DNA from: Alphaproteobacteria bacterium
Lineage (GTDB): Bacteria; Pseudomonadota; Alphaproteobacteria; Micavibrionales; Micavibrionaceae
Assembly (NCBI GenBank): GCA_030427765.1
Contig: JAUICS010000053.1
Span: forward strand, 1-7,606
Direction: 5' to 3'
Length of the DNA stretch: 7,606 nt
Shown in pieces: positions 1 through 7,263 of the stretch (its first letter is position 1; every line of letters starts with the position of its first letter). The notes beneath the pieces were generated by a model, which worked only from the letters and a program-made list of their open reading frames with translations, did not search any database and was not told where the DNA came from. The translations under genes and the position numbers were made by a program.

Positions 1-61
1 TACGGAATCACGAATTGGTCAGAGATCAGGCAATAAAGAGAATACAAAGGACGGTAAATGA
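1..61 (+). CDS. plsY: C-terminal tail of probable glycerol-3-phosphate acyltransferase PlsY (partial)
   Basis: Reading from base 2 there is an open frame of 19 codons ending in TGA at 59-61, with the residues TESRIGQRSGNKENTKDGK. PlsY proteins commonly end in a cytosolic basic tail that includes a G-T-E-x-R/K-I-G stretch shortly after the last membrane helix, and the ESRIG piece followed by polar, lysine-rich residues fits that. The stop shares bases with the ATG of dprA (ATGA), the tight coupling expected of an operon, and plsY is a frequent upstream neighbour of dprA in proteobacteria. PlsY is an inner-membrane enzyme that transfers an acyl group from acyl phosphate to glycerol-3-phosphate, the first step of phospholipid synthesis. 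Only the tail is visible, so the identity rests on a short motif plus context. It could be another gene. Confidence 0.5.
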   Translation, partial: TESRIGQRSGNKENTKDGK

Positions 62-1245
62 TAATGCGGCAATTACCGAAAATACGCCTTACGGAACAAG
101 AAAATCTACATATGCTGCGTCTTGCGCGAACACCGTCAATTGGGCCGATTACGTTTTTTAAATTAATGGAACGATATAAAACGGCGGAACGTGTTTTGGC
201 CGCCATTCCGGAATTATCACGACGCGGCGGTCGAAAAACGCCAATCACACCACCACCAATGTCGGTGGTTGAGGATGAATATAATGCAATTGTGAAGGCG
301 GGCGGCACGCTGATTACTTGCATGGATGAACAATACCCGCTTGAACTCAGTGCCATTGAGGATGCGCCGCCGGTTATAACGGTCTTTGGTCATCCGCATT
401 TATTGACACGAAACGGTTTAGGTATTGTCGGGGCCAGAAACGCGTCCCTGAACGGAAAACGGTTTGCCGAAAAAATTGCAACGGAATGTGCGCAGGCCGA
501 TCTGATTGTCGTATCCGGTTTGGCGCGCGGGATTGATACGCATGCACATACCGGTGCCATTGCCGCCGGAACAAGGGGCGGAACAATCGCCGTTGTGGCG
601 GGCGGACCAGATGTGATTTATCCGCGTGAGAATGAGGCGTTATACAAACAGATTGTCGAGGTCGGGGCGGTTGTATCGGAAAATCCGATGGGTGCGCAGC
701 CCCGTTCACAGGATTTTCCTCGCCGTAACCGTATAATTTCGAGCCTTTCCACAGGCGTGCTTGTGGTGGAGGCATCTTTACGCTCCGGCTCACTGATCAC
801 CGCGCGGCTGGCGGGGGAGCAGGGACGCGATGTCTTTGCCGTTCCGGGTTTCCCGGGTGATCCGCGTGCACAAGGGCCAAACAGTTTGCTAAAAGACGGG
901 GCGTTCCTTGTTCAGGATGTAAATGACATTCTCCAGAATTTACGCCCGTTCCATAACGCCGATCCGGATGATCCACAATTCCGTGATAAGGCCATCGAGC
1001 AGGATAATCGTTTCGTTACGGGACAGGATATTGCAGACGAATTTGAGGATGATATCGCAGAAGACTACAGGCAAACTGTGCTTGACAATTTGTCCTATTC
1101 CCCCATTTTGGTTGATGATTTGATCGAAGCATGTAATGTATCATCACGTGAGATACAGATTATTTTGCTGGAATTGGAACTTGCAGGACGCCTGCAACGA
1201 CACCGTGGGAATAAGGTAAACCTGATTGATGCACCGAATGAATAA
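58..1245 (+). CDS. dprA: DNA processing protein DprA (Smf family)
   Basis: Encodes 395 residues, a normal length for alphaproteobacterial DprA. Three parts are visible. An N-terminal helical region (about 15-60, with TPSIGP) resembles the helix-hairpin-helix/SAM-like domain. A Rossmann-type core (about 85-300) carries GIVGARNAS (122-130), VVSGLARGID (151-160), the AGGPDVIYP stretch (181-189), SENP (207-210), RRNRIIS (222-228) and RSGSLITA (242-249). A C-terminal winged helix (about 338-390) follows an acidic linker. In characterised homologues DprA binds incoming single-stranded DNA in the cytoplasm and loads RecA onto it during natural transformation. The gene is widespread in bacteria not known to be competent, so transformation cannot be inferred here. 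The ATG at 58 is chosen because AAAGGA (46-51) lies six bases upstream and the ATG overlaps the preceding stop. An in-frame ATG at 64 is less well spaced. topA follows 35 bases downstream from its preferred start, so the two are probably cotranscribed. Confidence 0.95.
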   Translation: MIMRQLPKIRLTEQENLHMLRLARTPSIGPITFFKLMERYKTAERVLAAIPELSRRGGRKTPITPPPMSVVEDEYNAIVKAGGTLITCMDEQYPLELSAIEDAPPVITVFGHPHLLTRNGLGIVGARNASLNGKRFAEKIATECAQADLIVVSGLARGIDTHAHTGAIAAGTRGGTIAVVAGGPDVIYPRENEALYKQIVEVGAVVSENPMGAQPRSQDFPRRNRIISSLSTGVLVVEASLRSGSLITARLAGEQGRDVFAVPGFPGDPRAQGPNSLLKDGAFLVQDVNDILQNLRPFHNADPDDPQFRDKAIEQDNRFVTGQDIADEFEDDIAEDYRQTVLDNLSYSPILVDDLIEACNVSSREIQIILLELELAGRLQRHRGNKVNLIDAPNE

Positions 1246-1267
1246 ACACACATATAAACGCTTTCGT

Positions 1268-1273
1268 GGGGAG
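1268..1273 (+). promoter_or_regulatory. Ribosome binding site that favours the TTG start of topA
   Basis: GGGGAG lies seven bases before the TTG at 1281, ideal spacing. The in-frame GTG at 1266 has no purine-rich sequence before it (the preceding bases are AT-rich and end in GCTTTC), and it partly overlaps this site. TTG at 1281 is therefore the better start and gives a protein beginning MSAENLVIVESPAKA, matching the short lead before the Toprim strand usual in topoisomerase I. Confidence 0.7.
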
Positions 1274-1280
1274 TTTTAGA

Positions 1281-3710
1281 TTGAGCGCAGAAAATCTTGT
1301 CATTGTTGAATCGCCGGCCAAGGCCAAAACAATCAATAAATATTTGGGATCGAAATACGAGGTTCTTGCATCTTACGGACATGTCCGTGATTTGCTTGCA
1401 AAAGATGGCTCTGTTCGTCCCGATGAAGATTTTGCGATGGAATGGCAATTAAATGACCGTGCCGGAAAAACCATAAAGGATATTGCCGCCGCAGCGAAAA
1501 AGGCCGAAGCCGTTTATCTTGCAACCGACCCGGATAGAGAAGGGGAAGCCATTTCGTGGCACGTAAAAGAAATTCTGAAAGAAAAGAAGCTTCCTGAAAA
1601 TGTGAAGTTTCACCGCGTGACATTTACCGAAATTACAAAGAAGGCCGTTGAAAACGCCTTCAAAAACGCCCGTGAGCTTGACCAGCATTTGATTGAAGCG
1701 TATCTGGCCCGCCGTGCGCTGGATTACCTTGTCGGATTTAATCTGTCGCCGATTTTGTGGCGTAAGCTGCCGGGATCAAAATCCGCCGGACGTGTTCAAT
1801 CTGTTGCCCTTAGATTGATATGTGAGCGCGAAGCCGAGATTGAAAAATTCCGGGCCGAGGAATACTGGACCGTACACGCCCGTTTGCATTCAAAGGACGG
1901 GGCACCATTTACCGCACGTTTGACGCATCTGTCTGGAAACAAGCTCGATAAATTCGATATTAACACCGAGGAGCAGGCAACTGCCGCCGCCGATCGTATT
2001 AAATCGAAGAATATGTCGATACAGTCGGTTGAGGCAAAGCAGATCAAGCGTAACCCGGCACCGCCGTTCATTACATCGACATTACAGCAGGAGGCCGCAC
2101 GTAAACTTGGCTTTAGTGCAAGCCAGACAATGCGCCTTGCCCAGAAACTGTATGAAGGTATTGAAATCGATGGTGATACGGTTGGTTTGATTACGTATAT
2201 GCGTACGGACGGTACGAATATTTCCGAGGAGGCGGTTCAAGAATGCCGCAATGTTATCGGCAGTGATTATGGTGAAAATTATCTTCCTCCGCAGCCGCGC
2301 CTTTATAAATCGAAAGCAAAGAATGCGCAGGAAGCACACGAAGCGATTCGCCCGACCGATGTGTCCCTAACGCCGGATAAGATGGCACGCACACTTGATG
2401 ACCAGATGCTGCGTCTTTATACACTTATCTGGAAACGGACAATTGCGTCCCAAATGGCAACGGCCCTGCTTAATCAGGTGACCGCGATTATTTCTGACGG
2501 GACGGATGACGTTGTCTTGCGTGCCACCGGCACAACCGTGTCATTCGATGGTTTCTTGACCCTTTATCAAGAGGGGCAGGACGATACCGATGATGACGAT
2601 GATGAAAAACGTCTACCGCCGTTGAATCAGGGCGATAATACAAAGACGGTCGATATTATGCCGGAGCAGCATTTCACGCAGCCACCGCCACGTTTTTCCG
2701 AAGCCTCTCTTGTGAAAAAACTGGAAGAGCTCGGTATCGGTCGCCCGTCAACCTACGCCAGTATTTTGCAGGTATTGCAGGATCGGGATTATGTGCGACT
2801 TGATAAACGCCGTTTCATTCCAGAAGACCGCGGACGTATCGTAACAACATTCCTGATCAAATTCTTCGAGCGTTATGTCGATTATGATTTTACGGCGAAT
2901 ATGGAAGACGAATTGGATGCCATTTCTGCCGGTCACGTCGGATGGAAAGATGCGTTAAAGGATTTCTGGACAGGGTTTATCAAGGTTGTTGAGGAAACGA
3001 AGGAACTTACAATCACACAAGTGATTGACCACCTTAATGAAGAACTTGGCCCGCACTTCTTCCCGAAAACAGAAGATGGCAAGGACCCGCGTGTCTGTCA
3101 GGCTTGTGATGGCGGTGAACTCTCTCTAAAACTCGGGAAGTTTGGTGCATTTATTGGATGTTCCAATTATCCGGATTGTAAGTTTACCAAACCTCTTGTT
3201 GCACCAAACGATAATGATACGGATTCCGCCGAAGATGGCGCCGCCGCTAATTTGGCGAATGAGCCAAAGGAATTAGGAAAGGATCCGGAAACAGGGCGCC
3301 TGATTACACTTCGTCGTGGTCCGTACGGTCCATATGTCCAGCTTGATCTGCCAGAGGATGCCAAGAAGAAAGAAAAGCCAAAACGTCAGGGGCTTCCACG
3401 CGGCACAAGGGTTGAGGATGTTGATCTAAACGCGGCCGTCAAGTTGTTGTCGTTACCGCGCCTTGTCGGAAAACATCCGGAAACCGGCGATACGATTGAG
3501 GCCGGTATCGGTCGTTATGGCCCTTATTTGAAGTACCAAGGTAAGTTCAAGTCATTACCAAAAGGCGACGATGTTTTAAGCGTTGGTATGAACCGCGCGG
3601 TTGAATTGCTGGCGCAGGCCGCCGAAAATAAACCGGCGAAAAAGGCACCTGCCAAAGGTGCCAAAAAGACCACGGCCAAGAAAACGACGGCGAAAAAGAA
3701 GACCGCGTAA
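1281..3710 (+). CDS. topA: DNA topoisomerase I (type IA)
   Basis: Encodes 809 residues from TTG at 1281 (814 from GTG at 1266). The enzyme relaxes negative supercoils by cutting and passing one strand through a 5'-phosphotyrosine link. Numbering from the TTG start: the Toprim domain has VESPAKAKT with catalytic Glu10 and the acidic triad in TDPDREGE (Asp83, Asp85, Glu87). The active-site tyrosine is Tyr306 in LITYMRTDG (codon 2196-2198). The GRPSTYASIL motif is at about 487-496. One four-cysteine zinc ribbon (Cys606, 609, 627, 633) is followed by two repeats containing GK-x-PETG and PYGPY/RYGPY (about 666-690 and 731-760), and then a tail from about 784 made almost entirely of Lys, Ala and Thr. 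This single-ribbon, basic-tail layout is typical of alphaproteobacteria, whereas E. coli has several ribbons. A run of acidic residues (about 434-442) sits in a surface region before the GRPSTY motif. All catalytic residues are intact. Confidence 0.97.
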   Translation: MSAENLVIVESPAKAKTINKYLGSKYEVLASYGHVRDLLAKDGSVRPDEDFAMEWQLNDRAGKTIKDIAAAAKKAEAVYLATDPDREGEAISWHVKEILKEKKLPENVKFHRVTFTEITKKAVENAFKNARELDQHLIEAYLARRALDYLVGFNLSPILWRKLPGSKSAGRVQSVALRLICEREAEIEKFRAEEYWTVHARLHSKDGAPFTARLTHLSGNKLDKFDINTEEQATAAADRIKSKNMSIQSVEAKQIKRNPAPPFITSTLQQEAARKLGFSASQTMRLAQKLYEGIEIDGDTVGLITYMRTDGTNISEEAVQECRNVIGSDYGENYLPPQPRLYKSKAKNAQEAHEAIRPTDVSLTPDKMARTLDDQMLRLYTLIWKRTIASQMATALLNQVTAIISDGTDDVVLRATGTTVSFDGFLTLYQEGQDDTDDDDDEKRLPPLNQGDNTKTVDIMPEQHFTQPPPRFSEASLVKKLEELGIGRPSTYASILQVLQDRDYVRLDKRRFIPEDRGRIVTTFLIKFFERYVDYDFTANMEDELDAISAGHVGWKDALKDFWTGFIKVVEETKELTITQVIDHLNEELGPHFFPKTEDGKDPRVCQACDGGELSLKLGKFGAFIGCSNYPDCKFTKPLVAPNDNDTDSAEDGAAANLANEPKELGKDPETGRLITLRRGPYGPYVQLDLPEDAKKKEKPKRQGLPRGTRVEDVDLNAAVKLLSLPRLVGKHPETGDTIEAGIGRYGPYLKYQGKFKSLPKGDDVLSVGMNRAVELLAQAAENKPAKKAPAKGAKKTTAKKTTAKKKTA

Positions 3711-3728
3711 ATCAGACCTGTACGGTTA
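3711..3728. other. Convergent junction between topA and hemF, no terminator seen
   Basis: Only 18 bases separate the two stop codons. I looked for a GC-rich hairpin followed by a T run on either strand here and in the flanking coding ends and found none. A short GCCA/TGGC inverted repeat at 3734-3743 has a two-base loop and no T tract. Termination is probably Rho-dependent, or transcripts from the two sides overlap. Confidence 0.6.
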
Positions 3729-4655
3729 TTACGGCCATTTGGCTTCGGGCGGCATGGACATCAAAATGGCTTCCGTGTTTCCGCCGGTTTGTAGGCCAAA
3801 TTTTGTTCCGCGGTCATAAAGCAAGTTGAATTCCACATAACGTCCGCGCCGTTCAAGTTGAAATTCCCTATCGGCATCCGACCAGTCTTTGTTCATATGG
3901 CGGCGCACGATCTGCGGATAAATGTCCAGAAATGTTTTCCCAACATCCTGCGTGAAGGCAAAATCATTCTCCCATGATCCGGTGTCCAGATAATCATAGA
4001 AAATTCCGCCAAGACCGCGTGGCTCATCGCGGTGCGGCAGGTAAAAATAGTCATCACACCATTTTTTGAATTTAGGATAATATTCGGGGTCGTGTTTATC
4101 GCAGCATGTTTTGAATGCGGCGTGAAAATCCTCACCATCCTGTCTATGGTTTTCGAAAAACATTGGCGTTAAATCCGCACCGCCGCCAAACCATGACTTT
4201 GATGTGATGATGTGACGTGTGTTCATATGTACGGCCGGTACATGCGGGTTCTGCATATGGGCCACCAGGGATATTCCCGCCGCCCAGAAATCACCATTAC
4301 TATCTTCCCCGCCCGGAATGTCTTTGCGGAATTGTTCGGAAAATACGCCATGTACGATGGAGATATTGACGCCAACCTTTTCAAACACGCGGCCACGCAT
4401 AATACCCATCTCGCCGCCGCCCATTAATGTGCTTTTCGGGTCATCTTCTTTGGACCATGGCGTTATTTCAAAACGCCCGGCTTGTATATCGTCCTTTGGA
4501 CCGGACGCAAGCTCATCTTCCAGATTTTCAAATTCCTGACAAATCTGGTCACGCAACGATATAAACCAGTCTGCGGCAATGTTGCGTTGATCTTCCGGTG
4601 TGTTTTGGTCTGTATTCTTGGCCTGGTTTTTTGCCTGATTTTTTGCCTGCAACAT
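3729..4655 (-). CDS. hemF: Oxygen-dependent coproporphyrinogen III oxidase
   Basis: Encodes 308 residues, close to the usual family length of about 300. The enzyme uses O2 to decarboxylate two propionates of coproporphyrinogen III to vinyl groups, giving protoporphyrinogen IX in heme synthesis. It is cytosolic and works as a homodimer. Visible family motifs are [10 protein letters not shown] (88-97), AVHMNTR (141-147), [10 protein letters not shown] (155-164), [14 protein letters not shown] (208-221) and [17 protein letters not shown] (271-287). By spacing relative to E. coli HemF, His133, His143, His178 and His208 correspond to the conserved histidines, with His143 as the presumed acid/base residue. 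The N-terminus is extended by about 24 polar residues, including three QAKN repeats, before the conserved helix starting near Ala27. The ATG at 4655 has AAAGG six to seven bases upstream and no better in-frame start follows. It lies 10 bases after the trmL stop, so it is almost certainly cotranscribed with trmL. Dependence on O2 implies aerobic or microaerobic life. Confidence 0.96.
   Translation of the reverse strand: MLQAKNQAKNQAKNTDQNTPEDQRNIAADWFISLRDQICQEFENLEDELASGPKDDIQAGRFEITPWSKEDDPKSTLMGGGEMGIMRGRVFEKVGVNISIVHGVFSEQFRKDIPGGEDSNGDFWAAGISLVAHMQNPHVPAVHMNTRHIITSKSWFGGGADLTPMFFENHRQDGEDFHAAFKTCCDKHDPEYYPKFKKWCDDYFYLPHRDEPRGLGGIFYDYLDTGSWENDFAFTQDVGKTFLDIYPQIVRRHMNKDWSDADREFQLERRGRYVEFNLLYDRGTKFGLQTGGNTEAILMSMPPEAKWP
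4614..4649 (-). repeat. Three tandem 12-base repeats encoding QAKN at the start of hemF
   Basis: On the coding strand, codons 3-14 of hemF are three near-identical 12-base units, each encoding Gln-Ala-Lys-Asn. The first two units differ at one base (AAT/AAC). The third differs at the wobble positions of Ala and Lys. Each of the first two units contains a run of A bases (six T on the plus strand), so copy number could change by slippage in whole codons without breaking the frame. The repeat lies outside the conserved enzyme domain. Confidence 0.85.
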
Positions 4656-4665
4656 GTGTCTACCT

Positions 4666-5136
4666 TTATGTGTTTACCTGACGTAACGCCTCACCAAGTA
4701 TCATGGCACTGGCATTAATGACATTCAGGGAACGTGCATCCTTATGCATAGGAATGGCTACGCATCCATCTACCTGCCCGGATACAATGTCCGGCACGCC
4801 CGCACTTTCACGTCCTGCCAGTAATACATCGTTTTTATGGAATTTGAAAGATGTGTACGGCATATCTGTTTTTGTGGTCATTAATATAATACGTCGTTTG
4901 TTTTCATTTGTATGGTTACGATAATCCTGCCAACTGTCAAAACGTTCGTAATTGACCAAAGTCATATAATCCATGCCAGATTGCTTTATCTTTTTTGTAT
5001 TCCATGGGAAGCCGCATGGTTCAATGATATGTAAGGGCATTCCAAGACACGCGGTCAAACGCATGGCCGCACCGACATTCTGCGGGATGTCAGGTTCGTA
5101 AAGTGCCAACGTGATATGTACGTCTGAATTATTCAT
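4666..5136 (-). CDS. trmL: tRNA (cytidine/uridine-34-2'-O)-methyltransferase TrmL (SPOUT family)
   Basis: Encodes 156 residues, matching the one-domain TrmL of E. coli (157). It is a SPOUT-class, trefoil-knot methyltransferase using S-adenosylmethionine. TrmL methylates the ribose at wobble position 34 of certain leucine tRNAs, aiding codon reading. The three SPOUT motifs are present: [13 protein letters not shown] (14-26, with Asn20 and Arg26), [11 protein letters not shown] (105-115), and [16 protein letters not shown] (128-143) followed by the helix ILGEALRQ. The N-terminal strand ITLALYEP is also standard. The start at 5136 gives the usual short lead before that strand. A CGGAAAA stretch upstream is only a moderate ribosome binding site. 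It is the first gene of a leftward unit with hemF, whose ribosome binding site begins at the trmL stop. The paralogue TrmJ is longer, which argues against that identity, but the exact substrate tRNA cannot be read from sequence. Confidence 0.92.
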   Translation of the reverse strand: MNNSDVHITLALYEPDIPQNVGAAMRLTACLGMPLHIIEPCGFPWNTKKIKQSGMDYMTLVNYERFDSWQDYRNHTNENKRRIILMTTKTDMPYTSFKFHKNDVLLAGRESAGVPDIVSGQVDGCVAIPMHKDARSLNVINASAMILGEALRQVNT

Positions 5137-5362
5137 ATTGTTTTCCGGGCGATTATTCGTTTTATCGTTTGGGATTCTGGTGTATTCTTTTACGCGTTGA
5201 TATCGGGGTTATTAAATCCTAATGGCCATGATATAAACATCTTGATAATCATTGGACCAGCCATTTTTTAGCTTCCACATGTGGAAGGTTTTGTATTTAT
5301 AGTATTGTAATAATCAATTTTTTTGTTTATTGCACATTTAAACAACAAAGAACGATGTGACT
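5137..5362. other. Divergent intergenic region between trmL and petA
   Basis: About 226 noncoding bases separate the trmL start from the petA start. It should hold promoters for both units, but I could not assign a convincing -35/-10 pair. A TTGATA at 5242-5247 has a TTTTTA 17 bases further on (5265-5270), and TATAGT (5298-5303) and TAATAA (5308-5313) are alternative -10-like hexamers towards petA. The part nearest petA (about 5289-5345) is markedly AT-rich, including a run of seven T (5318-5324). Two dyads are present: the perfect palindrome at 5272-5287 and an imperfect inverted repeat in which TGG-CC-ATGAT (5223-5232) pairs with ATCAT-GG-CCA (5248-5259) with two single-base bulges. I see no small gene or tRNA. 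Confidence 0.75.
5272..5287. promoter_or_regulatory. Perfect 16-base palindrome upstream of petA, candidate operator
   Basis: CTTCCACATGTGGAAG reads the same on both strands with no mismatch. It lies about 75 bases before the petA ATG and about 136 bases from the trmL start. A perfect dyad of this size in a divergent promoter region is what a homodimeric regulator would bind. I do not recognise the regulator family. As RNA it could instead fold into a six-base-pair stem with a CATG loop followed by GTTTTGT, a weak terminator or attenuator-like arrangement in the petA direction. The palindrome itself is certain. Its function is inference. Confidence 0.55.
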
Positions 5363-5920
5363 ATGGGTAAAGCCAAAACGGACAAGAAATCTAAAGAACA
5401 TGATGAAACACGCCGCGATTTTCTGTTTTTAACGGCAGGCGCGGTTGGCGCAATTGGAACGGCACGTGCGTTATGGCCGTTTATTGATTCTATGAATCCG
5501 GCCGCGGACACGCTGGCTCTCGCAACGACAGAAGTCGATGTTGGTGCGGTCCAGGAAGGGCAGGCCATCACAATCAAATGGCGTGGCCAGCCGGTTTTTA
5601 TTCGTCACCGCACGAAGAAAGAAATTGAAGATGCCAAGGCCGTCGACATAAGCGGACTTCGTGATAAACAAGACGATTCAGAACGCGTATTGGAAGATAA
5701 ACCGCAATGGCTTGTTATGGTAGGCGTATGTACGCATCTCGGTTGTGTGCCGCTGGGTCAGAAAGAGGCCGATTCAAAAGGTGATTTTGGTGGGTGGTTC
5801 TGTCCATGTCACGGATCGCATTATGATACATCCGGCCGTATTCGGAAAGGACCTGCCCCGAAAAATCTGACGGTACCGCCGTTCGAATTTATTTCGGATA
5901 CCACAATTAAAATCGGTTAA
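5363..5920 (+). CDS. petA: Ubiquinol-cytochrome c reductase, Rieske iron-sulfur subunit
   Basis: Encodes 185 residues from ATG at 5363 (187 from GTG at 5357). It is the Rieske subunit of the cytochrome bc1 complex: it takes one electron from quinol at the Qo site and delivers it to cytochrome c1. The N-terminus holds a twin-arginine signal anchor (TRRDFLF, Arg17-Arg18) and a hydrophobic helix (about 19-40) that stays as the membrane anchor, with the globular domain in the periplasm. The 2Fe-2S ligands are Cys123 and His125 in CTHLGC, and Cys147 and His150 in CPCHGSH. Cys128 and Cys149 form the usual stabilising disulfide. The [12 protein letters not shown] segment closes the cluster fold. ATG is preferred because AAAGAA (5347-5352) is 10 bases before it but only four before the GTG, though neither spacing is ideal. 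First gene of petABC. Confidence 0.97.
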   Translation: MGKAKTDKKSKEHDETRRDFLFLTAGAVGAIGTARALWPFIDSMNPAADTLALATTEVDVGAVQEGQAITIKWRGQPVFIRHRTKKEIEDAKAVDISGLRDKQDDSERVLEDKPQWLVMVGVCTHLGCVPLGQKEADSKGDFGGWFCPCHGSHYDTSGRIRKGPAPKNLTVPPFEFISDTTIKIG

Positions 5921-5940
5921 AGACAAACACGTTTATTAGG

Positions 5941-5955
5941 TTGATATAAAATCAA
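5941..5955 (+). promoter_or_regulatory. TTGAT-N5-ATCAA dyad between petA and petB
   Basis: A five-base inverted repeat, TTGAT and ATCAA separated by ATAAA, ends within the AAAGGA (5954-5959) that is the probable petB ribosome binding site. It resembles an FNR/FixK box, but that consensus has four spacer bases and this one has five. As RNA it would be a weak AT-rich hairpin touching the ribosome site. The function is uncertain and it may be chance. Confidence 0.3.
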
Positions 5956-5970
5956 AGGATAGAGTAGATC

Positions 5971-7263
5971 ATGGGATCAGGAGAACGCATAAAATTTGAT
6001 AACAAGGTAATTGACTGGGTCGACGAACGCTTGCCGGTCTTTACGTTGATGAGCCGGGAATACGGTTCGTTTCCTGTGCCGAAAAACTTCAATTATTTTT
6101 GGAATTTTGGCGCGATTGCCATGTTCATGTTGGTTACAATGATTATCACAGGTGTTTTGTTGGCGATGCAATATACGCCGCATGCGGACAAGGCGTTTGA
6201 TAGTATTGAACATATTATGCGTAATGTGAATAATGGCTGGGCACTTCGAAACATCCATATGAACGGTGCCAGCTTCTTCTTCATAGCCGTTTATATTCAT
6301 ATTTTCCGTGGTATGTATTACGGATCATATAAAAAACCACGTGAATTATTATGGATTCTGGGTGTGATTATTTTGTTCCTTATGATGGCCACTGCGTTCA
6401 TGGGGTATACATTGCCGTGGAGTCAAATGTCAGGTTGGGGGGCAACGGTTATTGCCGGGTTTGTGACGGCCATCCCATTTGTCGGAGAAAGTATGCATAC
6501 ATGGCTTCTTGGCGGGTTCACAGTTGATAACCCGACCCTGAACCGTTTCTTCGCACTGCATTTCTTGCTGCCGTTTGTAATCTGCGCCGTTGTATTCCTT
6601 CATGTTTGGGCGTTGCACGTTACCGGATCTAATAATCCCACAGGGATTGAACCGAAGGGCCCCCAAGACACCATTCCTTTCCACCCATATTACACGATGA
6701 AAGATGTGTTTGGGCTGACTGTTTTCCTAGGTTTCTTTTTCGGTGTAGCATTTTTTGCGCCTAATTTGTTCGCGCACGCAGACCATTTTGTGCCTTATGA
6801 CCCAATGGTGACACCGCCGCATATTGTGCCGGAATGGTACTTCCTGCCGTTTTATGCGATTTTGAAGGCCGTCGATTTCAATATCGGTATTCCGTTTACG
6901 GATATGACAATTATATCTTCTAAACTGGGCGGTGTTCTGGCATTGGTTGGTTCTGTCGGTATTCTTGCCGTGCTTCCATGGCTGGATACACATCCGGTAA
7001 AAAGTGCGAAGTATAGACCTTTATACAGAATTGCTCTGATCCTGCTTGTGTTGTCCTTGTTTGTTCTTGGATATGTTGGATCGCAATTGGCGGTTCAGCC
7101 ATATGTGACGCTTGGAAAAATCGCGACGCTCTATTATTTTGCATTTTTCCTTGTAATCGTCCCTTTGCTAAGCCGGTATGAAAAACCGCTTCGTATGCCG
7201 CCGAGTATTCATCAGGCCGTTCTGGACTCAAAAAAATCAAAAAATGCGGGAGAAGCCAAATGA
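5971..7263 (+). CDS. petB: Cytochrome b subunit of the cytochrome bc1 complex
   Basis: Encodes 430 residues, the full length of a proteobacterial bc1 cytochrome b, so this is the undivided form rather than the split b6/subunit IV type. It is the membrane core that oxidises quinol at Qo and reduces quinone at Qi. Heme ligands are His96 and His197 on one pair and His110 and His211 on the other, each pair 14 residues apart along helices B and D. The Qo motif PEWY is at 287-290. Other landmarks are [10 protein letters not shown] (145-154), GSNNPTG (219-225) and HPYYTMKD (238-245). Eight hydrophobic helices can be traced between about 44 and 400. AAAGGA ends 11 bases before the ATG, slightly long spacing. 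It starts 50 bases after petA and its TGA overlaps the petC ATG, so the three are one operon. No key residue is missing. Confidence 0.98.
   Translation: MGSGERIKFDNKVIDWVDERLPVFTLMSREYGSFPVPKNFNYFWNFGAIAMFMLVTMIITGVLLAMQYTPHADKAFDSIEHIMRNVNNGWALRNIHMNGASFFFIAVYIHIFRGMYYGSYKKPRELLWILGVIILFLMMATAFMGYTLPWSQMSGWGATVIAGFVTAIPFVGESMHTWLLGGFTVDNPTLNRFFALHFLLPFVICAVVFLHVWALHVTGSNNPTGIEPKGPQDTIPFHPYYTMKDVFGLTVFLGFFFGVAFFAPNLFAHADHFVPYDPMVTPPHIVPEWYFLPFYAILKAVDFNIGIPFTDMTIISSKLGGVLALVGSVGILAVLPWLDTHPVKSAKYRPLYRIALILLVLSLFVLGYVGSQLAVQPYVTLGKIATLYYFAFFLVIVPLLSRYEKPLRMPPSIHQAVLDSKKSKNAGEAK

Noticed and set aside
252..269. Inverted repeat ACCACC-N6-GGTGGT in dprA
   Set aside because: It falls in the coding sequence for a proline-rich linker where repeated CCA codons and GGTGGT arise easily. 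There is no T tract and no regulatory context.
374..793. A 139-codon open frame on the minus strand inside dprA
   Set aside because: It lies wholly opposite a clearly conserved gene, has no recognisable domain, and its composition is what antisense reading of dprA codons would give.
3601..3819. A lysine- and arginine-rich plus-strand frame at the 3' end of topA
   Set aside because: It is the shifted reading of the Lys/Ala tail codons of topA running into the hemF 3' end, and nothing supports translation.
4212..4539. Two overlapping plus-strand open frames opposite hemF
   Set aside because: Both are shadows of the conserved HemF coding sequence, with no plausible ribosome site and no recognisable motif.
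5242..5255. Possible FNR box TTGAT-AATC-ATTGG upstream of petA
   Set aside because: The left half is perfect and the spacing correct, but only two of five bases match in the right half, so I do not call it as a site.
5338..5577. A minus-strand open frame running from petA into the intergenic region
   Set aside because: It is antisense to the Rieske signal region and matches no family. The divergent gene on this strand is trmL, starting at 5136.
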